A stretch of DNA of 64,000 bases, from NCBI RefSeq assembly GCF_017745215.1, contig NZ_JAGHZV010000006.1, positions 124,001-188,000 of the forward strand. The letters are read 5' to 3'. The notes under the pieces were generated by a model that was not told where the DNA came from, did no database searches, and saw only the letters and a program-made list of their open reading frames with translations. Below are positions 40,096-48,381 of this stretch, piece by piece. A program made the translations under genes and the position numbers. How positions within the stretch are numbered: the stretch's first letter is position 1; each line of letters begins with the position of its first letter. This DNA comes from Sphingomonas sp. (GTDB taxonomy: Bacteria; Pseudomonadota; Alphaproteobacteria; Sphingomonadales; Sphingomonadaceae).

Positions 40096-41939
40096 CACCC
40101 CTGCGCCTCGCCCTTGTTCTGCTCGTCGAGCCAGGCCTTCAGCGGCGCGAAATATTCCATCAACGCCTTGCCCGAGATCTCGCGGCTGCCGGTGAACGCC
40201 TCGAGCGCGTCGGGCCAGGGCTTGGAGGCGCCCATCTCGAGCATCTTGTTCAGCCGCGCGCCGACTTCCTTGTTGCCGTAGAAGGAACAGCGGTGGAGCG
40301 GGCCCTTCCAGCCGGCCTGGTCGCACGCCGCCTTGAAGAACTGGAATTGGAGCAGCCGCGCGAGGAAATAGCGGGTGTAGGGCACGCTAGAAGCGACGTG
40401 ATACTTCGCGCCCGGATCGAACCTGGTCTCGTCGCGCGGCTCGGGGGGCACGATGCCCTGGTACTGGAGCCGCAGCGCGTTCCACGCCGCTTCGTAATGT
40501 TCGGGCTTGATCTGGCCGGAGAAGACGCCCCAGCGCCACTTGTCGATCAGCAGGCCGAAGGGCAGGAACGCCACCTTGTCCATCGCCTGGCGAAGCAGCA
40601 GCCCGACGTCCTTGTCCTCGCTCGGCACCTTCGAGGGATCGAGCAGCCCGATCTGGACGAGATAGTCGGGCGTGATCGACAGCGCGATGAAGTCGCCGAT
40701 CGCTTCGTGGAAGCCGTCGTTGGCGCCGTTGCGGTAGAGCAGGGTCTGCGCCTGGTACGCGCGCTGGTAGTAATTATGGCCCAGCTCGTGGTGGATCGTG
40801 ACGAAATCGTCCGAATTCACCTTGATGCACATCTTGATGCGCACGTCGTTCTTGTCGTCGAGATCCCAGGCCGAGGCGTGGCAGATGACTTCGCGGTCGG
40901 CGGGCTTGAGGAACTGCGAGCGCTGCCAGAAGCTCTCGGGCAGCTTCTCGAAGCCGAGCGACGAGTAGAAGCCCTCGCCCGTCTCGACCATCTTCTTCCA
41001 GTCGTATCCCTTGGCCTTGAGCAGGTCGCCGGTGTCATAGCCCAGGTCGCCAGCCCCGGCGGGGGCGACGATGTCGTAGATGTTGCCCCATTCCTGCGCC
41101 CACATGTTGCCGAGCAGGTCGGCGCGGATCGGCCCGCTGCGGTCCTGCACCGCCGCGCCGTACTTCTCCGCGAGCTTGCGGCGGACATAGGTGTGGAGCG
41201 ACTCGTAGAGCGGCTTCACTTCCTCCCAGAGCTTGTCGGTGAGCTTGGCGAACTCCTCGGGGGGCATGTCGTAGCTCGAGCGCCACATCGTGCCGACGTC
41301 CGAGAAACCCAATTCGCGCGCGCCTTCGTTGGCGATGCCGGTCATCCGCGCGAAATCGTTGCGCATCGGCGCGCCGACATTGTCGTGCCAGCTCGTCCAC
41401 ATCTCCTTCAATTCTTCGGGGTTGCGGCTGGTGCCCATCGCCGCCTCGATGTCGCTGCCGCTGATCGGCTTGCCGTTCAGCGTGCCCTTGCCCTTGCCAT
41501 AGGCCGAGCTGAGCCGCGTCGAGATTTCCGAGAGCGCCGCGGCAGCGCCGTCGCGGGTCGGCGCGGGCAAGGTGATCGCGCTCCTCAGCATGTCGAGCTT
41601 GCGCCTGGTGTCGGGCGAAAGGTCCTTGATGGCCTGGTACTTCGCCGCCTCTAGCGCGTAGCGCACCGCCATCTCGGTGCCGCGCGCGCCATATTCGGCG
41701 GCGAGCGCATCGGTGTCGTCGGTGATATAGGTGGCGTTGATCCAGGCGACGCGGTTCGCGGTCAGGTTGAACTCGTAGAATTCCTTCTCGACCTTGGCGA
41801 CGAAGGCGTCCGCATCAGCCGCGGTCGGCGCGGGGGCGGGAGCAGCAGCCTTGCGCGACTGCGCCGCGGCGGGCGACGCGACGGAGGGCAGGACGAGAAG
41901 CGCGGCGAGCGCGAGCAGCGAAGTGCCGGTACGGAGCAT
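40092..41939 (-). CDS. M2-family peptidyl-dipeptidase (bacterial ACE homologue)
   Basis: A 615-residue secreted or periplasmic zinc protease that removes C-terminal dipeptides, related to angiotensin-converting enzyme. A signal peptide ends ASPAAAQ. The zinc site is H384-E385-L-G-H388 in IHHELGHNYYQRAY with Glu412 in FHEAIGD as third ligand. Other conserved segments are YDMPPEEFAKLTDKLW and LRLQYQGIVPP. The ATG at 41939 starts at the signal peptide. It is followed without a gap by a SIMPL protein and preceded at 62 bases by a hydrolase gene. It probably digests imported or periplasmic peptides. Confidence 0.94.
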   Translation of the reverse strand: MLRTGTSLLALAALLVLPSVASPAAAQSRKAAAPAPAPTAADADAFVAKVEKEFYEFNLTANRVAWINATYITDDTDALAAEYGARGTEMAVRYALEAAKYQAIKDLSPDTRRKLDMLRSAITLPAPTRDGAAAALSEISTRLSSAYGKGKGTLNGKPISGSDIEAAMGTSRNPEELKEMWTSWHDNVGAPMRNDFARMTGIANEGARELGFSDVGTMWRSSYDMPPEEFAKLTDKLWEEVKPLYESLHTYVRRKLAEKYGAAVQDRSGPIRADLLGNMWAQEWGNIYDIVAPAGAGDLGYDTGDLLKAKGYDWKKMVETGEGFYSSLGFEKLPESFWQRSQFLKPADREVICHASAWDLDDKNDVRIKMCIKVNSDDFVTIHHELGHNYYQRAYQAQTLLYRNGANDGFHEAIGDFIALSITPDYLVQIGLLDPSKVPSEDKDVGLLLRQAMDKVAFLPFGLLIDKWRWGVFSGQIKPEHYEAAWNALRLQYQGIVPPEPRDETRFDPGAKYHVASSVPYTRYFLARLLQFQFFKAACDQAGWKGPLHRCSFYGNKEVGARLNKMLEMGASKPWPDALEAFTGSREISGKALMEYFAPLKAWLDEQNKGEAQGW

Positions 41940-42001
41940 GGGACGAGACCCTCGGAACGTTTGCGGAATGGGCCGGACAGTGCAGTCGGCCCGCGCCGGG
42001 G

Positions 42002-42769
42002 TCAAGCGGCGAGGAACTCGGCGATCGCCTGGCCCAGCTCGGGCTTGATCACCGCGCTCATATGCCCGCCCGGCACGTCGCGCGCGGTGGCGTTGGGAAG
42101 CCAGGCGGCGAGCTCGGCGTGGCTACCATTGTCCTGGTCCTCCTCCCCCGACACCACAAGCACCGGCTGGGTGATCGCCGCAAGCTGCGCGCGCGTCGTG
42201 TCGACGAAGCTGCCGATCAGCAGGAGCAGCGCTTCGGGATCGCCCTTGGTGGTCTTGAGGAACGCCTCGGCATTCCATTCGGGGGTGCCGCGCTCGTGCT
42301 TGCCGAGGTTGGTGAGGATGTTGCGGAAGTGGCTCGAGCGCTTGCCGGTGTTGATCAGCCCCTCCAGCCCCATCCCGCCCAGCACCACGCGGCGCGGCGA
42401 AGCACCCGTCAGCAGCATCCGCACAGTCGTGCGCGCGCCGAGCGAATAGCCGCCAAGATCGTAGTCCGTCAGGCCGAGGCGCGCGAGCAGCGCGTCGCCG
42501 TCCTTCGCGAGCACGTCGGGCGGATAGGCGGCCGGGTCGTGCGGCGCGGCGCTTTGGCCGTGCGCGCGGAGATCGGGCATGATCACCCGGAAGCCCTTGG
42601 CCGCGATCGCCGCGGCATGGCCATAGCGGATCCAGTTGGTCCAGGCGTTGGAGAAGAGCCCGTGGAGCAACACCACCGGCCTTCCCTCCCCCAGCTCGTG
42701 CCAGGCGAGCTCGACGCCGTCGAAGCTCTGGAACCGGTGCGTCGCGAAATCAGTCGGGGAGGTTGCCAA
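42002..42769 (-). CDS. Alpha/beta hydrolase
   Basis: A 255-residue enzyme with the fold's motifs: HGLFSNAWTNW after the oxyanion strand, the nucleophile elbow GGYSLGART, and an Asp and His in the C-terminal part (VSGEEDQDNG, PGGHMS). The substrate cannot be told. The start seems to be TTG at 42769, which lies inside the end of the GFA-type gene (20-base overlap), with no other good start nearby. It is likely expressed together with that gene. Confidence 0.85.
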   Translation of the reverse strand: MATSPTDFATHRFQSFDGVELAWHELGEGRPVVLLHGLFSNAWTNWIRYGHAAAIAAKGFRVIMPDLRAHGQSAAPHDPAAYPPDVLAKDGDALLARLGLTDYDLGGYSLGARTTVRMLLTGASPRRVVLGGMGLEGLINTGKRSSHFRNILTNLGKHERGTPEWNAEAFLKTTKGDPEALLLLIGSFVDTTRAQLAAITQPVLVVSGEEDQDNGSHAELAAWLPNATARDVPGGHMSAVIKPELGQAIAEFLAA

Positions 42770-43199
42770 TGGCCTTGATCCAGCGGTCGACGAGGGGCTG
42801 ATACTCGTCCACCCGATGCATCGGCAGATCGCGCGTGTCGAGCCAGGATTCGTGCAAAATCGCGTCCGCCGCGAAGTGCGAGATCGGCCGCAGCCCGGAG
42901 GGATCGTCGAAGCTGCCCACCGTGAGGTCGATCTTCGGACTGTCCGGATAGCGGAAGGTCAGCGGCGTGCCGCAGTCCTTGCAATAGCCGCGCATCGCGA
43001 TCGGCGAGGAGGCATATTCGTCGGGCGGGTGCGTCCATTCGAGGTCCGCCTGGAGCACGTTCTTGAACGCCGCCGCGAAGCCGCCGGTGGCGCGCTGGCA
43101 CATCCGGCAGTGGCAGAGATAAGCCTCGTCATTCTCGACGCGCACGCTGTAGCGCACGCGACCGCACTGGCATCCGCCGGTCATCACCTGCTCGCTCAT
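42750..43199 (-). CDS. GFA-family (Mss4-like) zinc protein
   Basis: A 149-residue protein with zinc-binding cysteines: GGCQCGRVRYS, LCHCRMCQRATGG and YCKDCGTPL. This is the fold of glutathione-dependent formaldehyde-activating enzyme, though most members have no proven activity. AGGGAAAG precedes the ATG. It is divergent from the MarR regulator gene across 89 bases and overlaps the hydrolase start by 20 bases. A second member lies at 47819-48253. Confidence 0.9.
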   Translation of the reverse strand: MSEQVMTGGCQCGRVRYSVRVENDEAYLCHCRMCQRATGGFAAAFKNVLQADLEWTHPPDEYASSPIAMRGYCKDCGTPLTFRYPDSPKIDLTVGSFDDPSGLRPISHFAADAILHESWLDTRDLPMHRVDEYQPLVDRWIKAIGNLPD

Positions 43200-43233
43200 G
43201 CACTTTCCCTAGCCGCATCTTCGCATGCGCACA

Positions 43234-43281
43234 ATGCAACACCCGTTGCGAGTTGCAATCTATAACCATGCTTATTATATC
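43234..43281. promoter_or_regulatory. Inverted GCAAC/GTTGC repeats and promoter of the MarR-EmrAB operon
   Basis: GCAAC-ACCC-GTTGC (43236-43249) is a small palindrome, and GTTGCAAT (43252-43259) repeats the right half. TTGCAA at 43254-43259 and TATATC at 43276-43281 are a plausible promoter with a 16-bp spacer. A MarR dimer on these repeats would cover the promoter. The close spacing to the ATG at 43289, with no ribosome-binding site, would fit a leaderless message. Confidence 0.5.
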
Positions 43282-43288
43282 CCCGCAC

Positions 43289-43738
43289 ATGACCACCGAA
43301 TCGATCGGATTCCTGCTCGGCGACACCGCGCGCCTGATGCGCAAGCGCTTCGACGAGCGTGCGCGCAAGAGCGGCGCGACGGGAACGCAGTGGCGCACGC
43401 TCAAGATTCTCGAGCGGCGCGAGGGCATCAACCAGGGCCAGCTCGCCGAAATGCTCGAGGTCGAGCCGATATCAGCCTCTCGTATGATCGACCGGCTGGT
43501 GGAATCGGGCCTAGTCGAGCGGCGCAACGATCCGGGCGACCGGCGCGCGTGGCGGATCCACCTGACCGAAAAGGCCCGCCCCGTCCTCGCCGAGCTTCAC
43601 GACGTCGCGACGGGAATGATCGAAGAGCTGCTTCAGGGGTTGAGTCCCCGCGAGATCGAAACCGTGCTGCATGCGCTCGACGTCATGCGCGCCAACATGA
43701 CCACCGAGCATGAGAGAAACGAGGCCGCGCATGGCTGA
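43289..43738 (+). CDS. MarR-family repressor of the adjacent efflux operon
   Basis: A 149-residue winged-helix regulator. IGFLLGDTARLMRKRFDERA forms the dimer helix, then QGQLAEMLEVEPISASRMIDRLVESGLV is the DNA-recognition helix and DPGDRRAWRIHLTEKA the wing. It is the first gene of a marR-emrA-emrB arrangement and overlaps emrA by eight bases. It is expected to repress the pump genes until it binds a small toxic ligand. An ATG at 43268 would add seven residues; neither start has a clear ribosome-binding site. Confidence 0.92.
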   Translation: MTTESIGFLLGDTARLMRKRFDERARKSGATGTQWRTLKILERREGINQGQLAEMLEVEPISASRMIDRLVESGLVERRNDPGDRRAWRIHLTEKARPVLAELHDVATGMIEELLQGLSPREIETVLHALDVMRANMTTEHERNEAAHG

Positions 43739-44813
43739 CGCAGACCCCAAGAAGATCGAAGCCGCCGCCGGCCAGCCGGCGATCGAGATTGCTGCCGAGG
43801 CGAAGCCCAGGCGCGGCCTGCTCCGCCCGTTGCTGATGTTCGGCGTGCCGCTGATCGTGCTCGCGATCGTCGGCTATCTCTGGCTGACCTCCGGCACCTC
43901 GGTGTCGACCGACAACGCTTACGTCCAGCAGGACAAGGTCTCGGTCTCGACCGACGTCGCCGGCCGCATCGTCGAGGTGGCGGTGAAGGAGAACCAGCAC
44001 GTCAAGGCCGGTGACCTGCTCTTCCGCATCGATCCCGACCCCTATCGCATCGCGGTCGCCCAGGCCGATGCGGCGATCGCCAACGCACAGGTCGAGCTGC
44101 AGACGCTGCAGACCAGCTACCAGGGCACCGGCGCCGACATCCAGGCCGCGCGCGACAAGATCGCGCAGGCGCAGGAGGACTTCAACCGCCAGGCCGAGCT
44201 GATGAAGCGCGGCTTCACGACGCGCGCCAGCTACCAGGCGGCGCAGCACGCGGTCGAGCAGGCCAAGGCCCAGCTCCAGAGCGCCGAGTCCGACGCGGCC
44301 GAGGCCAAGTCGAAGCTCGCGACGGGCGCCGCCGTCCCCGGCGAGACCCCCGCCATCGCCGCCGCCCGCGTCCAGCGCGCCAAGGCGGTGCTCGACCTCG
44401 CGCGCACCGAGGTCCGCGCGCCGGTGAGCGGCTATGTCAGCCAGACCGGCAGCCTGCAGGTCGGCCAGCAGATGATCACCGGCCTTTCGGCCGTGACGAT
44501 CGTCTCGGACAAGCCCGCCTGGGTCGACGCCAACTTCAAGGAGACCGACCTCAACAAGATGCGCGTCGGCCAGTGCGCGCTGCTGAGCTTCGACGCCTAT
44601 CCGGGGCTCAAGCTCAAGGGTCACGTCCAGTCGCTCGGCGCGGGCACGGGCAGCGTCTTCTCGGTGCTGCCGGCGCAGAACGCCAACGGCAATTGGGTGA
44701 AGGTCACCCAGCGCGTGCCGGTGCGGATCGCGATCGACGAGAAGAGCCCGCGCGAAATGATCGCCGGCCTCTCGACCGACGTGACCGTCAAGTTCAGCGG
44801 ACCGTGTAACTGA
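43731..44813 (+). CDS. emrA: EmrA-like membrane fusion protein
   Basis: A 360-residue HlyD-family adaptor that links an inner-membrane pump to an outer-membrane channel. One membrane segment (LLMFGVPLIVLAIVGYLWL) near residue 40, then the barrel-sandwich STDNAYVQQDKVSVSTDVAG, an alpha-hairpin rich in Gln/Ala coiled-coil (residues about 110-210), and the second half TEVRAPVSGYVSQTGSLQVGQ. The ATG lies inside the end of marR, and emrB follows after one base. It is the expected partner of EmrB for drug export. Confidence 0.93.
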   Translation: MADADPKKIEAAAGQPAIEIAAEAKPRRGLLRPLLMFGVPLIVLAIVGYLWLTSGTSVSTDNAYVQQDKVSVSTDVAGRIVEVAVKENQHVKAGDLLFRIDPDPYRIAVAQADAAIANAQVELQTLQTSYQGTGADIQAARDKIAQAQEDFNRQAELMKRGFTTRASYQAAQHAVEQAKAQLQSAESDAAEAKSKLATGAAVPGETPAIAAARVQRAKAVLDLARTEVRAPVSGYVSQTGSLQVGQQMITGLSAVTIVSDKPAWVDANFKETDLNKMRVGQCALLSFDAYPGLKLKGHVQSLGAGTGSVFSVLPAQNANGNWVKVTQRVPVRIAIDEKSPREMIAGLSTDVTVKFSGPCN

Positions 44814-44814
44814 G

Positions 44815-46416
44815 ATGGCCACGGCAGCTCCCGGCCGTGGCAGCCGGGCGGGCGAGGCGCCTCCCCCCACGCCCCCACGCCCGCAAGCCGGCGTCGCCGC
44901 GCTCGAGACCAGGAACCGCGGCCTGCTGACGATCGGCGTCATGATGGCGACGGTCATGCAGATCCTCGACACCACCATCGCCAACGTCGCGCTGCCGCAC
45001 ATGCAGGCGGCGCTCAGCGCGACGTCGGACACGATCACCTGGGTGCTGACGAGCTACATCGTCGCCTCGGCGATCGCGATCCCGATCACCGGCTGGCTCT
45101 CCGACCGGCTGGGCTCGCGCAACCTGTTCCTCTTCTCAACGATCGGCTTCGTCGTCGCCTCTGCGCTGTGCGGCGCGGCGCAGACGCTCACCGAGATGGT
45201 GGCCTTCCGCATCCTCCAGGGAATCACCGCCGCCTTCCTCAATCCCTTGAGCCAGACGGTGATGCTCGACATCAACCCGCCCGAGCGCCAGGCCAAGGCG
45301 ATGTCGATCTGGGGCATGGGGATCATGGTCGGCCCGATCATGGGCCCGCTGATCGGCGGCTACCTCACCGACAATTTCAACTGGCGTTGGGTATTCTACG
45401 TCAACCTGCCGGTGGGCGTGATCACCATCGCCATCCTGTGGTTCCTCCTGCCCTCGCGCCCGATCCGCAAGCGGCCGTTCGACATCTTCGGCTTCACCCT
45501 GCTCTCGCTGGGCATCTCCTCGCTCCAGCTGATGCTCGACCGCGGCCAGCAGCAGGACTGGTTCGCATCGACCGAAATCTGGATCGAGGCGCTGGTCGCC
45601 GGGATCACGCTGTGGATGTTCGCCATCCACCTTGCGCTCGGCAAGCAGCCGATGTTCGACCGCGACCTGTGGAAGCACCGCAACCTCGTCACCGCGGTGT
45701 TCTTCATGCTCGTGATCGGCCTGGTGATGATGGCGACGATGGCGCTGCTGCCGTCGATGCTCCAGTCGCTCTACGGCTTCTCGGTGTTCGATACAGGGCT
45801 GCTGCTGATGCCGCGCGGCTTCGGCGTGGTGATCACCATGGCGCTCTCGGCGCAGCTCATCCAGCGCGGGCTCGATCCGCGCTGGACCGTCGGCATCGGC
45901 CTCGCGATCGCCGCCTATTCGCTGTGGGAGATGGCGGGCTGGACGATCGAGATGGGGACGATGCCGTTCATCATCTCGGGCGTCGTCCAGGGCCTCGGGC
46001 TCGGGCTGGTGTTCATGCCGCTCAACGGCCTCGCCTTCCAGGGCCTGCCCGCGCACTACCGCACCGAAGGCTCGAGCGTGATGAACCTCGCGCGCAGCGT
46101 CGGCGCGTCGGTTGGCATCTCGATCGTCACCACGCTGCTCGCGCGCAACATCCAGACCAGCCACCAATATCTGAGCGAGCACGTCACCGCGGGCACCATG
46201 TCGGGGCTCAACCTGCTCGGCCAGCTGCCCGTCCAGGCCGGGGCGGTGATGGGCATGGTCAACAACATCGTGAACCAGCAGGCTGCGATGATCGCCTATC
46301 TCAACGACTATTGGCTGATGGCGCTGGTCACCGCGGCAAGCGTGCCGCTGGTGCTGCTGCTGCGCGTCTCTAAGGGGCCGATAGAGCGCCCGGATCCGGC
46401 CGCGGCGGGGCATTGA
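44815..46416 (+). CDS. emrB: EmrB-like multidrug efflux pump (DHA2 family)
   Basis: A 533-residue major-facilitator transporter with 14 predicted membrane segments, exporting hydrophobic drugs by proton antiport. The first helix has MMATVMQILDTTIANVALPH, motif A is GWLSDRLGSRNLFL, and GPIMGPLIGGYLTDNFNWRW is the antiporter motif of this family. It is one base after emrA. Its last 47 bases overlap the 3' end of the convergent DUF418 gene. No outer-membrane TolC-like gene is close by. Confidence 0.95.
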   Translation: MATAAPGRGSRAGEAPPPTPPRPQAGVAALETRNRGLLTIGVMMATVMQILDTTIANVALPHMQAALSATSDTITWVLTSYIVASAIAIPITGWLSDRLGSRNLFLFSTIGFVVASALCGAAQTLTEMVAFRILQGITAAFLNPLSQTVMLDINPPERQAKAMSIWGMGIMVGPIMGPLIGGYLTDNFNWRWVFYVNLPVGVITIAILWFLLPSRPIRKRPFDIFGFTLLSLGISSLQLMLDRGQQQDWFASTEIWIEALVAGITLWMFAIHLALGKQPMFDRDLWKHRNLVTAVFFMLVIGLVMMATMALLPSMLQSLYGFSVFDTGLLLMPRGFGVVITMALSAQLIQRGLDPRWTVGIGLAIAAYSLWEMAGWTIEMGTMPFIISGVVQGLGLGLVFMPLNGLAFQGLPAHYRTEGSSVMNLARSVGASVGISIVTTLLARNIQTSHQYLSEHVTAGTMSGLNLLGQLPVQAGAVMGMVNNIVNQQAAMIAYLNDYWLMALVTAASVPLVLLLRVSKGPIERPDPAAAGH

Positions 46417-47740
46417 GCGGACGCCGCAGCAACGGTTGCCGCCGGACGTAGGACAGGCTCCGCCACAGCCATTCGAGCGGCCCGCTGACGAAGACCTGCA
46501 TCCAGGCGTTGGCGAGGACGATCAGCAGCGCGATCCCTGCGGTCGAGATCACCGCCATCTTCGCCCAGCCGAACGTCCCCCAGGCGAGCAGCCCCCAGGG
46601 CGCGAACAGGATGTACTTCCCCACGAACTGCTGGGTGAAATAGAGCGAGAAGGCCATCCGCCCCGGTGCGCGGAACACGCCCAGCGCGGCCTGGCCGGCG
46701 CGGGTCTGGTAAAGCCAGTTGACCAGCGCGAGGTGCCCAAGCCCCATCGCCAGCCGCGCGGGCTCGGCGGTGAACCATAGCGTCCGCGGCCCTGGCCCGA
46801 ACGCCATCGTCTCGCCGATGCCGATCAGCCGCGCGGTGATGCCGAAGCCATAGGCGGCGAGCAGCATGCCCAGGTAGAAGCGCCTGCTCCGCCCGCCCTG
46901 GATCACCTGCCACTTCCACAGCGCGACGCCGATCAGCATCGTGCAGAAGGCCTCGACGACGTCCCAGACCAGCCAGGTCTGCGCAAGCACGCCCCAATAG
47001 CCCCAGGCCTCGCGCGCATAGGGGATGAGCCCGCCCTTGTGCGCGGCATGCTCCTCGGCGATCCGCTGGCGCATCTCGGGGCCGGGAGTGCGCTGCGCCT
47101 CGACCTTGCGCCAGTCGGCGAGCGCCTTCTGGTCCGTCTCCGTAAGCGCCGCGCCCGCCACCTGGCGCGCCTCGGCCGCCTCGACCTGGTGGACCAGCAC
47201 CGTCCGCCCGGCATATTCGCGCGCGCCATATTCGGGAATGCCGACGATGCAGCACGCCATCCAGCCGAGCCCGAGCACCATCAGCCACTTCGGATCGAGC
47301 CGGCGAAACGGGAAGAGGAACAGCGCGGCGAGCGCATAGATGTGGAGGATGTCGCCCGGCCACAGCAGGACGAACACGTCGAACAGCCCGAAGCCGAGCA
47401 GCCAGAAGTTGCGGCGGTAATAGAGGTCCGACACCGCCACCGGCCCGTCGCCGTCCATTGCCTTGCGCGCGATCACCATCATCCCCGCGCCGAACAGCAG
47501 CTCGAGCAGGCAGCGCTGGGTGCCGGCGAAGAACAGGTTGACGAACGCCCAGGCGTGCTGGTCGGCGACCGACCAGCCGACCGAGCGGATGTCGGCCGAG
47601 AATTGCCAGATCGGCGCGGCCATATAGGGCACGTTGATGTAGAAGATGCCGAGGATCGCGATCCCGCGCGTCACGTCGAGCACGTCGATGCGCGCCTTCG
47701 CCGGCACCGGCGCCAACGCTGCTTCGCTCGACTCGCTCAT
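46370..47740 (-). CDS. DUF418 (YeiB-like) membrane protein, copy A
   Basis: A 456-residue multi-span inner-membrane protein. It starts KARIDVLDVTRGIAILGIFY and has the family phrases LLFGAGMMVIARKA and LWPGDILHIYALAALFLFPF; the C-terminal DUF418 domain has GRMAFSLYFTQQFVGKYILF and ends PLEWLWRSLSYVRRQPLLR. The role is unproven. A second copy at 52903-54231 shares all these motifs. The start at 47740 (MSESSEAAL) removes 16 residues with no counterpart in the second copy. It overlaps emrB by 47 bases. Confidence 0.9.
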   Translation of the reverse strand: MSESSEAALAPVPAKARIDVLDVTRGIAILGIFYINVPYMAAPIWQFSADIRSVGWSVADQHAWAFVNLFFAGTQRCLLELLFGAGMMVIARKAMDGDGPVAVSDLYYRRNFWLLGFGLFDVFVLLWPGDILHIYALAALFLFPFRRLDPKWLMVLGLGWMACCIVGIPEYGAREYAGRTVLVHQVEAAEARQVAGAALTETDQKALADWRKVEAQRTPGPEMRQRIAEEHAAHKGGLIPYAREAWGYWGVLAQTWLVWDVVEAFCTMLIGVALWKWQVIQGGRSRRFYLGMLLAAYGFGITARLIGIGETMAFGPGPRTLWFTAEPARLAMGLGHLALVNWLYQTRAGQAALGVFRAPGRMAFSLYFTQQFVGKYILFAPWGLLAWGTFGWAKMAVISTAGIALLIVLANAWMQVFVSGPLEWLWRSLSYVRRQPLLRRPLNAPPRPDPGALSAP

Positions 47741-47818
47741 CTTCGGACCCGCCACGCTCACTACGCGGGCGCAACTAACCTGGAGCAAGTCAATTTGGCG
47801 TAAAGACGCGCCTCCGGT

Positions 47819-48253
47819 TTAGCGGAAAAACCGGCCCCAGGCCTCCATCGGCGCGGCGTCCGCATAGGCCTCGGCATCCTCGGGCAGCGTTATCCAGGGC
47901 TGTTTGGTCGAGGTGAAGATGTGGACGACGGGGCTGAGCCGCTCGCTCCCGTCGATCGTGCCGGCGCGGACGATCACCAGCCCGGGCCGCGCCTCGTTGG
48001 TGTTGTAGAGCCGCGTGAGGCATTCGGGGCAATAGCGCTGGATGCTCCGCGACCCGCTCGGCCCCGTCATCGCGACTTCGAGCGGGCTGCCCTCGACGCT
48101 GAGCACCGCTTCGCGCACGGGCATCTGGTGCGCGAACGACGCGCCGGTCGAGCGCTGGCAGAGCGTGCAATGGCAGGCATAGGTGAGCGGCATCGCCTCG
48201 ACGTCGAGGCTGTAGCGAGTCTTGCCGCAGCGGCAGCCCCCGGTGACGGTCAT
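47819..48253 (-). CDS. GFA-family (Mss4-like) zinc protein, second member
   Basis: A 144-residue protein with the cysteine pattern GGCRCGKTRYS, ACHCTLCQRSTGASF and YCPECLTRLYN. It differs from the member at 42750-43199 in the last zinc motif, where Leu replaces the usual Gly after the second cysteine. The ATG at 48253 follows AAGGGGGAAC. Its orientation matches the DUF418 gene downstream, 78 bases away. Function unknown. Confidence 0.88.
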   Translation of the reverse strand: MTVTGGCRCGKTRYSLDVEAMPLTYACHCTLCQRSTGASFAHQMPVREAVLSVEGSPLEVAMTGPSGSRSIQRYCPECLTRLYNTNEARPGLVIVRAGTIDGSERLSPVVHIFTSTKQPWITLPEDAEAYADAAPMEAWGRFFR

Positions 48254-48297
48254 AGGTTCGTTCCCCCTTGGATGCGCCGGCAATGACTTCCCTTAAA

Positions 48298-48327
48298 CCG
48301 TCATCCCGGCGCAAGCCGGGATGACGG
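48298..48327. repeat. REP-like element, short form (copy 5)
   Basis: A 30-base hairpin with perfect arms starting CCGTCATCCCGGC; the tetraloop is GCAA, not GAAA. GCAA and GAAA are both GNRA loops, so the change keeps the predicted RNA loop type. It lies between asd and the GFA-type gene. Confidence 0.85.
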
Positions 48328-48381
48328 TAGGTAGTTCTATCTCACCTCACCCTGCCCGCCTTGACCAGAGCGAGAAGAAAA

